Source: Megalonaias nervosa (lineage: Eukaryota > Mollusca > Bivalvia > Unionida > Unionidae). From it: a DNA stretch of 64,000 bases. Both the position numbers and the translations under genes were made by a program. Positions 10,656 to 22,640 of this stretch are shown piece after piece. The stretch is taken from the NCBI GenBank assembly GCA_016617855.1, contig JAECUM010006720.1:1-64000 (forward strand), written 5' to 3'. Every line of letters begins with the position of its first letter. Positions within the stretch are counted from its first letter, which is position 1. The notes beneath the pieces were generated by a model. That model had not been told where the DNA came from, ran no database searches, and saw only the letters and a list, made by a program, of their open reading frames with translations.

Positions 10656-12023
10656 TTATTCAAGAAAAACTCTCAGTATTTATCTTGAGATTTTAAAATC
10701 TCATTTTTTATTAAAAACGAAATTTGCAAGACAATTAAAGTAAGATCATTATTATTGTTCAAACATTGCCCAACAAAGTATCACAAACCACATATCTAAA
10801 CTTTCCTTTGAAAATCAAGCTTTGAAAAAGGACTTATTATTTTCCCTGTGAAAACTTTTACAAACAATCCACATAGTCACAGATGTTTTGTAGCCTTTTA
10901 TCACCAGCAAACATATCCGTTTTGTTTTTGTTCAAACATAATTTATTGCCATACATGTTAACAAATGGCTATCAAAATGGCAATACTTAACTGAGTACAG
11001 AAATCAAATTCTGAATATTCTTTAATTATAGAAAATGTTTCAAGTCCATAATATGTGTTTGGAAGATGTCAGATACTGTAATGTGTCGAAGTTTGAAGAA
11101 GTAATGGATCCTAAGTTGAATAAATTGTGCATTAAAATTGTATCATAGTCAAGCCAGAAGGTCTTTGAGAAAGTTCACTTTGATATTTCCCTTGTTTCAT
11201 CTGTGAAACATAAAAGAGCCTACGTTTAAGCTTCAGTGGAATTGACCCAGTCATTATGACGGTATCTTGGAAAAGTTCATTAGAGCCACTGACCGTATCT
11301 GTTTGGAGGGAACCTTATGTCAACTAATTGATCTTCAAAGTAAAGCTAATTGCATCATACTCTAGGCTGTCAGAAACTGATGAAATTCATGATTTTTTTC
11401 TGAAAAATTTAGGAACAGTTGTTTTCGATTGGTCAGTTAAAATTAAGGCGTACACTTTGGAAGTAATCTGAATTTAAGGTAGCGACTAGGGTCAGAATTT
11501 TTTAGTCCAATTTTGCTTGCGAGAAGTCGAATTTGAGACTCCGGTGGAAAAACCTGAGATTAGAGTTTTCCCTCGTTAACAAAGTAAAGAGGCCAGATAG
11601 CTGTCTTGAAAGGAAAAGACAGGCTATAGTGCTAGGACGCACGGTTTGTGTGGAAAAGAAACAGCATTGAGGTACGCAATTTTAATTTCCATGTAATTTT
11701 CTATTTTGTTGTTTGGTTTTAAGCAAATGTGTAGTATTTCATAGGGATTTATGAATAATCCAAATATTCAAATGTGTGGTATTTTATAGGGATTTATGAA
11801 TTAATTTCCTTTGTCTGTAGGATGATACTGTTTATCGTAAGTTAATGATAATTGCATATTTATATATGATTTTGTAATGCTCAAATGATCTTGCAGGTTA
11901 TTGGTTACTGTAAGCTAGAATTTAGTGATTCTTATGCAATAGTAATCGAGCATTTATCTTACTGAGTGGAACTGGCTAGCCAGATGTAAGAAGACGTATA
12001 GTAATGTATGCTGATATATACGG
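10656..12023. other. No gene seen
   Basis: AT-rich. A short phrase containing 'tgtg.agtattt.atagggatttatgaat' is repeated at about 11730 and 11775. No ORF, RNA gene or transposon end was supported. Confidence 0.45.
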
Positions 12024-12305
12024 CAGCATTGTCTGTATACAGCACACGTGTCAATTTCTAATTAATTGCCGCGTGGAGCGAGAGCGATGAACTGTTTAAT
12101 TAAGGTCAGACTTGGTATATTGCAATGGTCATTTGTAACTATAGATAACGATTGTACTTTACCTCAGCATTGTCTGTATACAGCACACGTGTCAATTTCT
12201 AATTAATTGCCGCGTGGAGCGAGAGCGATGAACTGCTTAATTAAAGTCAGACTTGGTATATTGCAATGGTCATTTGTAACTATAGATAACGATTGTACTT
12301 TACCT
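12024..12305. repeat. Near-perfect 141-bp tandem duplication
   Basis: Two adjacent copies, 12024-12164 and 12165-12305, differ by only two or so bases ('tgtttaattaagg' versus 'tgcttaattaaag'). Such low divergence points to a recent duplication or a collapsed array in the assembly. Confidence 0.9.
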
Positions 12306-13164
12306 CAAATAGAGTAAATTTGTAAGGACCGTTAATCGTTAAGGTCACATTATGTCAGAATTTATTCAGTGTGGATAGCTATTTATGTCTCTGAATAACG
12401 GTAGTAAGAAAATTTTATATATACGGATAGGTGGTGAACATATATAGCTTTAGTCGTAATCTTGTCATTTAAGGGAACAGCTTTCAATATCCTCCCAGAG
12501 AAACCCGAAGATGATAGTCCTAGAGGGAAGTCCGCAAATAAAGAGTTCAGAATAGAAGGGTCAAGAGGAAGAACCAAGCATACACGTTAGACGTGGAATA
12601 CACAAAGTCAAGAGAGAACGACGCCAGGTGAAACAAGTCGGGCGTGGACATTGTACTCTTTTCACCACTCTTTATTATGATGAACGAATCCGTAAATTGA
12701 ACACTGCTATTAAATTCCATTAATGTAAATTGGTTGGATTGTAATTGCAGTTTTAGTTTATGTATTAATTAATTAAATTTATTTTATTTTTATTGTTTAA
12801 GGGGGCTCGTATTTGTTTATTTCCTCTCAATAGTCTTGCTCAGTTCTCTGTCAATGTTCTATCTATCTATTCACACTGGGCAATAACATCGAGGGAGGTC
12901 ATCCTCTAGATAACGATCGCCAAATCAATTAACAGAGGGGGCACACCGCACGTCTCCACGTCTTCCTTCCCCACCCCCCTTTTACAGATACGCTTATGAT
13001 AACATTCCCTGTAAACTCAGATAATCCGTATAACAAGTTAATTGTAGTAGCTGGTATATAAAGATAATTTCGATTTCTGAACTAATTTCATATGATGTTA
13101 AAGATAATACTTACAAGTAAATATATCATGATGTGCATTTTCTATAGCGCACACAATGGATTAT
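12306..13164. other. No gene seen
   Basis: Sequence upstream of the LINE remnant. No coding frame could be tied to the element, so its 5' end is probably truncated near 13165. Confidence 0.4.
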
Positions 13165-14860
13165 CTCTCAAATGATTAGAATATAAGCTCAATTGCTGAG
13201 ATGATTAATGTGTATGCAAAACTTTTTAATATAATTTTGAATACTGGCTATGTACCAGCTAGTTGGACCAAAGGTGTCATTGTGCCATTTTATAAAAATA
13301 AATGTGACATAACCGACATGTCAAATTATAGATATTTTATTTTAGTCAGCTGCTTTGGCAAAGTGTTTACGGCGATACTAAACTAAAGATTGTCTAAATT
13401 CCTTGACGATAATAAGTTATTATCTGAGACTCAAGCTGGATTCAGGAATGGCTATTCCACAATACACACTAGTTTTCCTTTCTATAGCCTTACTGAATTT
13501 ATTAGAAAATGTAAAAAGAAAGTTTTTGCACGTTTGTTGATTTTAAATGTGCCTTTGGTAACGTATGGAGAGTTGGATTATGACATAAATTGTACTCGAT
13601 ACGCATCGGAGGAAAATGTTTTAATGTTATATTAAATATTTATAATGATATCAAATAATTTGTCTATGTAAATAATGAATGTTCGTTTCTTTTCTCATGT
13701 GAAAAGGAGTGAGACAAGAGGGAAATGTATCTCCGTTATTGTTCTCTTTATTCCAAAATGACATAGAAATCTTTTTTTGTTACTAAATGAGTGTAGATGA
13801 TGCGCAGTACCTTCCAAACATACTGACCTTGTAAATGTGTTAAATGTTATGTTGCTTTTATACGCCGATAACATCATACTTGTCGCATATAACCCTGCTG
13901 ACATGCAACATACTCCTGATATATTTAGTAGATATTATGATAACTCGCAACTTACAATCAACACAGAGAAAACAGAAATTATAGTATTTGGTTCAAATAA
14001 AAAGCATACATATAAATTTAAGATAACCAATGCCGATGTTGATGTTGTAGATGAATATAAGTACTTACGTCTTATATTTAACAAGAATGGAATAATCTAG
14101 TATCCATAGCTAATAAAAGTATGCAATTACTTAAAAAGCGTATACACAGTTTATATTTACATAATGATTCTCAACTGAAACCGTTCAATCAAACCACTGT
14201 ACCAATTTTAACATATGCTTATGAGATTTGGGGATGGTATACTGCGAACTTGATCGTTTCCCCATAATTATCAACCTGAAGAGTCGATTGAGAAACTACT
14301 GGGCTAAAATGGTTAGCCGTTATGAAGAAAAATTGTCTTATAGTATGTATTCGCTATTATGCAAGCACGTTGGTGATAATTCGTATGACAATAAATGGTT
14401 ACCTGAAATAAAATCTATATTAGATAATGTTGGATTAGATTCCGTATGGAGAAATCAAAGTTTAGTATCAGTTAAATGTTAATAAACTCGGTAGAATAAC
14501 GAGTAAAAGGTCAGTATATACAGGCTTGGGCAGCTAACATCAATACGTCATCTAAAAGTCTGATTACAGGTTATTTAAAACTAGAACGGCAAATAATAGA
14601 TTTCCCGTGGAAACTGGCAGGTGGGCTAATGTCCCCTATAACGAAAGTTATTGCACACTTTGTCAGTGTCAAGAAATAGGGGATGAATATCAGTATCTTC
14701 TATGTTGTTCTTATTTTCACGATGGAAACGAAAATTTATACATCATCTTTTAACTTCCAGGACTAACCTTTATAAATATAAACAACTGTGGAAAACAGGT
14801 AACGTACGACTCCTAATGAATATTTGCAGGTTCTTAGATTGTGTTTTCCAAATATTGTAA
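13165..14860 (+). pseudogene. 5'-truncated, decayed non-LTR retrotransposon (LINE) reverse transcriptase ORF
   Basis: Successive plus-strand frames give the core of a non-LTR reverse transcriptase. Visible blocks are PASWTKGVIVPFYK...MSNYR and SCFGKVFTAILN (13250-13385), LLSETQAGFRNGYST (13417-13461), LYADNIILVAYNPADM (13858-13905) and INTEKTEIIVFGS (13957-13995). Then follow ILTYAYEIWGW (about 14205-14240), RFPVETGRW (14600-14626) and a C-terminal CTLC...IGDEYQYLLCC zinc-knuckle-like segment (about 14650-14710). The frame ends with NICRFLDCVFQIL and a stop at 14858-14860. The catalytic YADD/FADD motif reads YADN (13861-13872), so the second Asp is lost. Stops and frameshifts at about 13386, 13635, 14100 and 14480 confirm it is dead. 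The endonuclease domain is absent. The C-terminal arrangement resembles CR1/L2-type elements, but the clade is inferred. Confidence 0.85.
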
Positions 14861-15949
14861 CCCTGTTATATATCATGTAATACCATCACACGCTATTTAG
14901 TCATGTTCTTTTTCTAATGCAACTCATATGTTGTAACATTTACAACCTGGGTGTAATAATATTGGTAACTTATTCGACATTTAATTCCAAAATACAACAG
15001 TTATAGATTTGTGTGAAGCTGGTTAGCTTTAAAGAAATATATAAATTTTATTCTGTATCTCAAATGTATAATTTGATTTGTGTGTAACGTTTTCTACATT
15101 GATGATGTTCCAAAATAATTGCTACACTGCAGATTTCAAGTTTCCTGACTTCTTTTTTACAGTTCGAATCCAGTACCTCTCCACACACATTAACGATGTA
15201 ACACCTACATCGCAAAGTGTGACACCGCCCGCAAACAGGAGCCAAAATGATGTCTTCTTCTCTCTCTTTCTATCTGAGAGTTGTCCTATCAATAAATTGG
15301 GGATGATAAAAATACATTACTCAAATAAACTGGCCACAATGATTGGATAAAAGCACATTGACATTTACACCGTAAAACATATATACTTTGCCATTTCTTG
15401 CCAGCAAAGATTTTGATCTTCTCCAAAATCTGTATTGCATCAATAGGTATCTATTGTATTACAGTACCAACCTAATTTTTCCAAATCAACTCTACCCCGT
15501 TAACTGTTCAATAATGCATTCTAAAAGTACAAGTAACCTCAGTGACATAAAATCGATTATAAAATGTTTAAACTTAATATAAAATATCGGTAAAACAAAA
15601 TCGATCAAACTTCCATTCAGATAAATCATCACACACACGCACGCAGACACACGCGCGCGCACACAAAAAACCCGAACTATACGATTTCGCAATCTCTTAC
15701 CGGTCCTCCCCCTCCCCACATAATAGTTGAAAGGCACAGTACAGCATAGTGACACTTTAAACAAACATTTAGTTCTTCTTTAATTCACATAGGTGTGACT
15801 ACTACGATATCAAGCTAGTGGCGACATAGCTGGAAATAACTGATTTAATGATATTTCTTTATTGCCAACGCACTTTTGTATTACTAATGCCACCCCGAAT
15901 TTCTCCTCTGGTATCGACCATTCGGACTCAGATTACAATTATTTTTCAT
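14861..15949. other. No gene seen; probable LINE 3' region then unique sequence
   Basis: The first few hundred bases may be LINE 3' UTR, but no poly(A) or repeat tail fixes its end. A short CA/CG-rich stretch lies at 15631-15665. No supported ORF. Confidence 0.4.
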
Positions 15950-16246
15950 ACAAGGTCTCTACATTTGTTTCTTAGTACTGATCTTTCCACTATGTCCAAA
16001 TCCTAATGAATCATATGTTATCTAAAATAAATTCAAACATGAAATCCAGGTGAAGTTCTTGTCATAGGTTATTCAGCATTTTGTTGAGAGGCGAAACTCT
16101 AAACAAAGCACCGTGCAACGCGTCCGAGATTTCACTTCCGCATCAGCATCACTACGCCATTCTCACTGTGCGATGTCGCCATAATAAACACAGGCAAACA
16201 TGCAATAATGATCAAATTCTAAAGAATAATCAATTACGCTTAAATC

Positions 16247-16431
16247 CAGTGGCGTCACTAGGGATGGTGTCACCCAATGCGGTAACTCATGGCGTCACCC
16301 CCATGGACCTCCTTCCTGCACAAAAATTCAAAAATTTTATAGACAGTCATTTTGGTGTCACCCCATCTGATGGTGTCACTCGGTGCGGTCCGCCCTCCCC
16401 CCCCCCCCGCCACACCCTAGTGACGCCACTG
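16247..16431. mobile_element. hAT-like MITE inserted in repeat copy C
   Basis: 185-bp insert with perfect 16-bp inverted ends: CAGTGGCGTCACTAGG at the left and its reverse complement at the right. Flanking 8-mers cttaaatc and tttatatc match at 6 of 8 positions, consistent with a decayed 8-bp target-site duplication. Copies A and B lack the insert. Ends starting CAGTGGCG and an 8-bp duplication suggest the hAT superfamily. There is no ORF, so it is non-autonomous. The interior includes a C-homopolymer at about 16397-16408. Confidence 0.8.
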
Positions 16432-16517
16432 TTTATATCAATACCAGAAATGCCTAAATCTAACTCCTATATCCTCACCAAAATGATAGAGGAAAAATGC
16501 TCTAAAATAGACTGGGA

Positions 16518-16683
16518 CGGGCCCGGCCGTAGGGCAAGGCGAACGAGGCAACCGCCTTTTGGGCCCAGTGCTTTCAAGGGCCCCGCGCTGCTGGCGGAAA
16601 TCAACTCCGCAATGCAATTTTTTGCTTGGGCCCCTTCTTATCGCTTGCTGCCGTGGACCCCGCACATCCTAGGGCCGTTTCTG
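16518..16683. mobile_element. Second hAT-like MITE, with perfect 8-bp target duplication
   Basis: 166-bp GC-rich insert bounded by perfect direct repeats 'gactggga' at 16510-16517 and 16684-16691. Its ends are imperfect inverted repeats: CGGGCCCGGCCGTAGG against CAGAAACGGCCCTAGG read from the right end. Copy A shows the uninterrupted site, 'gactagaactac'. The 8-bp duplication and the GGCCCTAGG-type terminus suggest hAT. It is non-autonomous. The intact duplication suggests it is younger than the neighbouring MITE. Confidence 0.8.
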
Positions 16684-17102
16684 GACTGGGACTACGTTCG
16701 TGGGTGCTGAGCAAGAAGTGATAATAGTGACCCGAGTCCATTCGACGGTGTGTGCCTGGTCTCGTGTGCGGAGCATCATGGGAGGTCAGGGTACCAGGCC
16801 ATTTTTTTCTCGCCATTGTGACCCATGAAAATCTTTCACGCTGTGTCAATGAAGCAATCAAAAAAAAATTTCCAGGCACAGTCACTTATCGATCGATAAT
16901 ACGAGTACTTTCATTATCGTGTACAAAATTGTTTCATTGTGTTGCTGATGACATATTTTTCTACATAAGAAGAAATCTCAGCACAGGTAGCAACCGGTAA
17001 TAAAGGTACGTAGCGAATTATGGCCCATGGCTTGCGGTATTAGTGAGGATGAAAGTGGCATATACACGGGGAATGAACTGCCTCATGGCTTACGAGTCCA
17101 GA

Positions 17103-17305
17103 TTAAAACTGCACAGACCCAGAGCTGCCGTCGCATAATGAGCTGTAAGATAGGGGTCTATGCATTTTGTTAGGTACATTAATAAAAAAGCAGCATAGAC
17201 CGTCGTCTGCTAGCGCATTATGCGATGGCAGATCAGGGTCCATGTTTTTTGCCATTTTACACCGACTAATAAGTGAGTATAAACGGTATTTGATGAACCG
17301 CAATT
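17103..17305 (+). repeat. Foldback repeat, copy 1
   Basis: Contains inverted blocks (gctgccgtcgcataatg against cattatgcgatggcagat) and shares with 30420-30640 the order 'agcatagacc', 'atggcagatcagg', 'agtataa.cgg'. Both strands give short open frames because of the palindromic structure. No protein is supported. Confidence 0.65.
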
Positions 17306-18485
17306 CTGCAGACGATACTCTTTTTATCAATAAGCATGGATTCAGACATCAAGCTTGAAGGCGCCCGATCAATATGGAATTTGATATTTCTATATTTAGC
17401 GGGGAAAACACGATAGGGCAAGTTATAAATTCACCTTGTTGCTATAAATAAAGTTTATGTCATTTACCCAAACACCTTGCTTGCCTAATCGCTATCGGAC
17501 AAACAGTACCATCGGAGTGAACACAATGAGACGCCTAGACTGCATTGTGACTTATAATCAATGAACTTCGTTGCTCTGCTCATGCCAATGTGTACAAAGA
17601 ATACACTAGAATAAAATAAAATCCAGATTTAGTAGATGAAACGTATGAAGACTTGGCATTTTGCCTAAAGTTTCTCTGATTAGGATAGTTTAATGATTTA
17701 TCTGTTTGGAAGACAATTGTTTTATTTCTCTGTCTAATAAATACTTTAAAAATTACATTCATAATTAACATCCATTGTCGAATTTGCATCATGTATTTCC
17801 CTTCCTGGTTTCAGGTAAACTAGAATGTCCATTTGCGAAATGTTATGGTCAATTTTTTTTAAAATCACATTCCTCGTTTTTATTCTTGTGTAGATTGATA
17901 CATTTCATAACTATCCTAATTTTCTCATCGTTTGTTAGTTTGGTCATTCTTTCATTCATTTTATTCTTACGTATACTCTTTTACTTACCCCCTTATATCC
18001 ACCTGCCTCTGTTTCTTCGTCCGTTCTTTGCGTCCGTTCATTGTTTGTAATTATAGGATTGACTAGCTGAATCAAAAACTAAATGAATTGGTTATTAATG
18101 GCAGTCTCAGTGATAATTATTTAGAAGAAAAAATTGTCAGAAAAATATTAAGGCAAATGGTAAAAATTAAATTGATAAGGTATTGGTGGAGTAATTGCAG
18201 ATTATTTTTTTCTAGCGAAAAAAATATGCACGATTAAATCTTTTCAAGCTGTATTTTTTCAGACAGTATAACGATTGTATGTATCGTAGTTGTCACAAAA
18301 AGGTAAAACAGTAAAAAAAAAAAACTTATGTATTTAAAAGAATTCAAGTCATTACGAAATGTTGAGAAATCTCTATGTATAATGCATTACTTTTCTGGAT
18401 TACTTTGGACTTTTACTATATAGATGTTCTAACCACAAACTTAATATAGAGACATAAAGAAGATATTGCGTCAGAGAGTTAGTTT
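17306..18485. other. No gene seen
   Basis: AT-rich sequence. The open frame at 17775-18050 is a run of hydrophobic residues from T-rich DNA and has no start context or homology signal. Confidence 0.4.
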
Positions 18486-18868
18486 TAATAGACCATTCTC
18501 AGAATGTATTCATGTATTCATGTGACCCTGGGTCAACGAATCCAAAACGAGGCTAAGCTAGGCACCAGCTTATAGATTTGTTAGAACCAGGGGACCAAAT
18601 TATGGCAGATAAAGGTTTTGTTAAAATTAAAGAGAAAATTATTTTAATAAACAGATTAACAGAATATCCCATACATAAAATGACAAAATTTTATATTGTT
18701 TAGACACGATTCTTCCCTATTATGTTTACTTTATCTAATGTCTGCATTTACATATTGGGTGTTAAAATTCATCCATCTACCAACACCACAAAAATAATAT
18801 TAATTATAATCAATGAAGAAGTTCACATAAATAAGGGACCAATTTGTGTGTTTGGGGGCAGGGTGCTT

Positions 18869-18962
<94 letters not shown>

Positions 18963-19780
18963 GGCTTTCAAACAGCTTTGAACAAATAATCCTGCTGTTT
19001 TGTGGGTAAATATATAACTGCCAGTCTGTTATTGAAACAAAAAAAATGTGTTCGTATGAATAAAATCGTATATCCATATTGTCAGTTGACAAATGATTCA
19101 GAAAAGAAAAAATATGTCATTTAAAGGGAAAATCCCAGTCCCTCCCACCCCCAGGCACTAAAAGCAGCAAGCACCATAACAACAACCAGGTTGTGCACTT
19201 CTGATACAAATTAAAATGCAAGCATACCGACATGTACCCAAAACTATTTAAAGCACACCACAAAGTCTCTACTGGTTTGGGGGGGCGTGGTTGGTTAAAA
19301 GGGCAGTTTGTGTCACTATGCACATTTTGTAAATGTTTTATTCTGACCGCGTGTTTTGACCACAGTATTGATTGATTATAGCTGTACATTTAAACTATAC
19401 CTAATCAGAAACAAAATTCATGCTTTAAATAGTTTCTTTTCTCTATCGTGAACTTGTATTTTGTGTGCTGTAGAGAAAAAGGACACTCAAGATAGGACGT
19501 AAATCAACTTATGTTTAAGAGAATGGACATATCAAGTAAGTTCTCGTCATTATAATATATACAGTGGTAATTCTATAATATAAAATATTCTTACGCAAAA
19601 GGAAACAATCTCTATAAAATACATTACATCCATTACAGCCGCGATCAATATTATATATTCTCTCGCAAAAGGAATCTACATAATATATTATATGCAGTAT
19701 AGTCTCGATCTGCCTAGCTTAGCCTCATTTTCGCGAGACATTAATATTCATGAGGATCTCATTAAGAATGGTCTATAGAA
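18486..19780. mobile_element. Non-autonomous element with ~75-bp terminal inverted repeats
   Basis: The left end (18486-18564) begins with a TAGACCATTCT block and contains GAGGCTAAGCTAGGCA. The right end (19711-19780), read in reverse complement, shows the same two blocks at the same spacing with diverged sequence between. The interior of about 1.15 kb has a (TA)n tract and no supported transposase, so this looks like a deleted DNA transposon. Exact ends and target duplication could not be fixed. Confidence 0.65.
18871..18958. repeat. (TA)n microsatellite
   Basis: About 44 uninterrupted TA units inside the inverted-repeat element. Confidence 0.97.
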
Positions 19781-19949
19781 ATCTGCTTACTGTTGATAAC
19801 AAATAACATGCATTTTCATTTCTAAAATCTACCAAGATATTAGAGAAAACATACGAAGATAAACGTTAGTGTACTTATCCATCTTTTAAAAAAATTCTAT
19901 AGCTTGATGTCATCTCAAAGTCGACAGTTTATATAACATTTATAAAACT

Positions 19950-20051
19950 GGACTTAGTTTCTGACTGTTATAGTATAATAAATGTAATGCTTTACACCAT
20001 GGACTTAATGTCTGGCTGTTATAGTATAATAAATGTAATGCTTTACACCAT
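19950..20051. repeat. 51-bp tandem duplication
   Basis: Two adjacent copies of a 51-bp unit that begins 'ggacttag/at' and ends 'tgctttacaccat', with a few mismatches. Confidence 0.9.
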
Positions 20052-20395
20052 ATTGGTTTTGTTGTATGTATTTTAGGACGGTAGCCGATATTACTGAAAT
20101 AAAGATAATACATTTACTTCGATTTCCACTTGTAGGGAGATGACATTGTAGTCTTCCTTTCTGTTGTATAAAAGAGTGACTTTCATTTAGATTGAATGAT
20201 AATTTACCTCCCGGGGAACGTTGTCTTCTTTCGCAGCATGTTCATAGGGGTCAAGCCATAGTCTACGTGGGCTATTTTTAGGTATTATGTATTTACGCGT
20301 TGCGTCATCTCCTGATACTTCGCAAGCAGCTCAAATACAAAGCGTTGTAAACATAGGCAGTTGAATTAACCAATCAATTTACTCCTTTCAAAATC

Positions 20396-20776
20396 GTGTC
20401 TCCTGGGATGTCGCCATATCGGTTTCTGAATAGAGAGGAAACGCCTATTATTTTTAGTAACAAGAACAGCATTGGTTCTTTAAAAGAAGTGTTAAGTGAA
20501 TACGTGTATGAAATATTACCTGACACAAAGTTGCTACTACGTTTTCAATTAATACAATCAATCCAAATTGTAACAAGAATATATATTTCACACTTACAAT
20601 GGGATAAAAATGTGACGGTCTGTGATGTGAATGAAGGAACAGCAAAGACTGTCTCGCCTGCTTGGCCAGTACATAATCTCCAAACTTGGCACGGCCAGTT
20701 TAGCAAGAAAAGCCGATCGTTATCTAGCAAGTACTTTGTTTCAAATGTTATGACCATACATGCAGATATGTATTAG
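20396..20776 (+). CDS. Hypothetical ORF, doubtful
   Basis: A 126-codon frame without a recognised domain, signal peptide or membrane segment. It is longer than most chance frames here and its C-terminal half (residues about 70-115) is reasonably complex. No poly(A) signal, splice site or homologue was recognised. It could be a chance ORF or part of a decayed element. Confidence 0.2.
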   Translation: MSPGMSPYRFLNREETPIIFSNKNSIGSLKEVLSEYVYEILPDTKLLLRFQLIQSIQIVTRIYISHLQWDKNVTVCDVNEGTAKTVSPAWPVHNLQTWHGQFSKKSRSLSSKYFVSNVMTIHADMY

Positions 20777-22401
20777 GAACGGAGCAACATGTAATTGCAC
20801 ATACTAATGCTATTCAAAGGAGTATAAAAGTATCTGTTGTCACTTAGTACCTGCTGTCTCATTTTCACTAGACAAGGGTAGTCTATCTACTTCCTTCTAC
20901 ATCGACTCGACGTGGAACGAAGTGGATCAACAACATTTAGCTTTAGAAACTGCTTCTGCCTGGGATTTTAAAGGTGAACACACCCATCAAATTTCGAAAC
21001 CGTATATACAAACGTTTCTATGCTCAACTGACCTTGAAAACAAGGTCACATGGATTTACCTTCCTAGTATTAATACCCTTGAAGGAGAACATACTTTTAC
21101 TCGATAAGACTGGTCAGCGGCCATGTGGAACTTCGCATATTAAATATAAGAGTTTCTGGCGTCCTTTGCTAAAGCAATTATAATAGCTGGCTACATCTGG
21201 TTACAATATGTTTGAAAACTGTAGCTTGCCCATGTTTCACCCCTAATTTTAGATTCCACAGAAAATCTCCACAAATCTAGTTTTTGAGGTGCTCGATATC
21301 CTTCTCTGACTTGCGAAGACGATCCAAGGAAGAGATAAGATCAATTTATTCGAAACAAATTATTGTTGTTTTCTTTTTCGATCACCCATTTTGTTTTCAA
21401 ATAGCTGGTTTGCAAGGTTACGCCGATCGCCCCACCCCGTTAAGGGTACATGCATAAGAAACGGAAAGGGGGAATATATAATTGCTATAAAAGAAACCCT
21501 CACAGATTCTTGTCATATACACTGTTTTCCTTACATTGCGGATGCAGGGTACACCATTTTCTTAGTTTAGTCCATGTTTAACTTGATTGAAGGTGGACAC
21601 TATAGCTTAATTTTGTCGGGCACACTGTTATATTTGCTTCATGCTTACCGGGTACGCCATTCTTCTATTACGGCACACATTCCTTGCGTGAAGTTGAGAA
21701 AGAAAATCCAACATGTTGGTTCTCTTTTATCTCAAGCAATAAAATAGCCTCTAAATACCTGTATCTAACAAACAAACTCTAATAAAGATGACGCGATATC
21801 ATCCTTTAACAAACTGATAACTTGTGATAACTAAGTATAATGCAGTATTTCGTGCATTGTCGCGAAGCTAAGAAAAGATTACAGGAGAACGCGAACCAAG
21901 CACTGTTTGTTATGTAGAGAAAACATTTTAACTTCCTAATTTCTAAACCTAGATCGTCACCTAATATTAATCAATCATTTATTTTCCCATTTCTTGCCAC
22001 ACAGATGAGAAGTCTAAAGTTTTAAAGTTTACAGTAGTTTAAAAAGGATCAAGATTTCTGCATTTCTTACTCTGTTAATGTGCAGCATATTAGTAATGAT
22101 TTCATTCTATAGCCTAATGCTGTGTTTATTTTGAATATGATTAGTCAGCATCCATATTTGACATTATTGAATTTAAGTGATATCTTGAAATATATTCGAA
22201 GGAATTTTAGCCCTTCTTACACACTTTCTTGCAATCATCATGTGCCACGAAGTGGCTCTATTGAATGATTACGATCATTAATTTCCTCTGATTCGAGGAA
22301 TAACTTTGATCCATTCAGTGATGCGCAATGTGACTTCACTGCTGAGCTGAATCAGAACACCATTGGTTTCTTCATATTTAGTTTCTCATTTTTATTTAAT
22401 G
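20777..22401. other. No gene seen
   Basis: AT-rich sequence with only short chance frames (for example 20922-21107). No transposon ends or tandem arrays were recognised. Confidence 0.4.
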
Positions 22402-22640
22402 TTATTGTTTGGGGTTTAACGCCATTTATCAGCGCAAGATGGGCTATAAATGGCGGTCCGTATAGTTGGTGGAGGGGGAACCCGGGAAAATCCCGGTAAG
22501 AACCATCGAGTCATGGAAAAATACAGTCAGCTTTCTCACATACATACATTGGCCAAGCTCGAGATTCGAACCCACGCGGACGAAGGTGAGAAGGCAGTGA
22601 TCAGTAAAGGTGATCCCTTTAGACCATTCGATCATCCGGG
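22402..22640 (-). mobile_element. SINE with tRNA-Leu-like head, copy 1
   Basis: On the minus strand a tRNA-like head starts with 'tcccggatgatcgaatggtc' (box A region) and continues to 'gtgggttcgaatctcgag' (box B). A body follows with 'ggttcttaccgggattttcc'. It aligns throughout with 51088-51295 on the plus strand. The 3' part ends with 'ggcgttaaaccccaaaca'. Two related copies show it is a SINE, not a functional tRNA gene. Confidence 0.8.

Larger units (their letters stand above)
15950..16740. repeat. Dispersed repeat, copy C, interrupted by two insertions
   Basis: Aligns with copies A and B from 'tctctacatttgtttc' to 'gaagtgataatagtgaccc'. The alignment is broken cleanly at 16246/16432 and at 16517/16684 by two GC-rich inserts with inverted ends. 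The 209-residue open frame across this stretch is a by-product of those inserts, not a gene. Confidence 0.75.

Noticed and set aside
16081..16710. 209-codon open frame, one of the longest in the window
   Set aside because: It runs through repeat copy C and two GC-rich MITE insertions. The sister copies of the repeat do not keep the frame, and the sequence has no domain.
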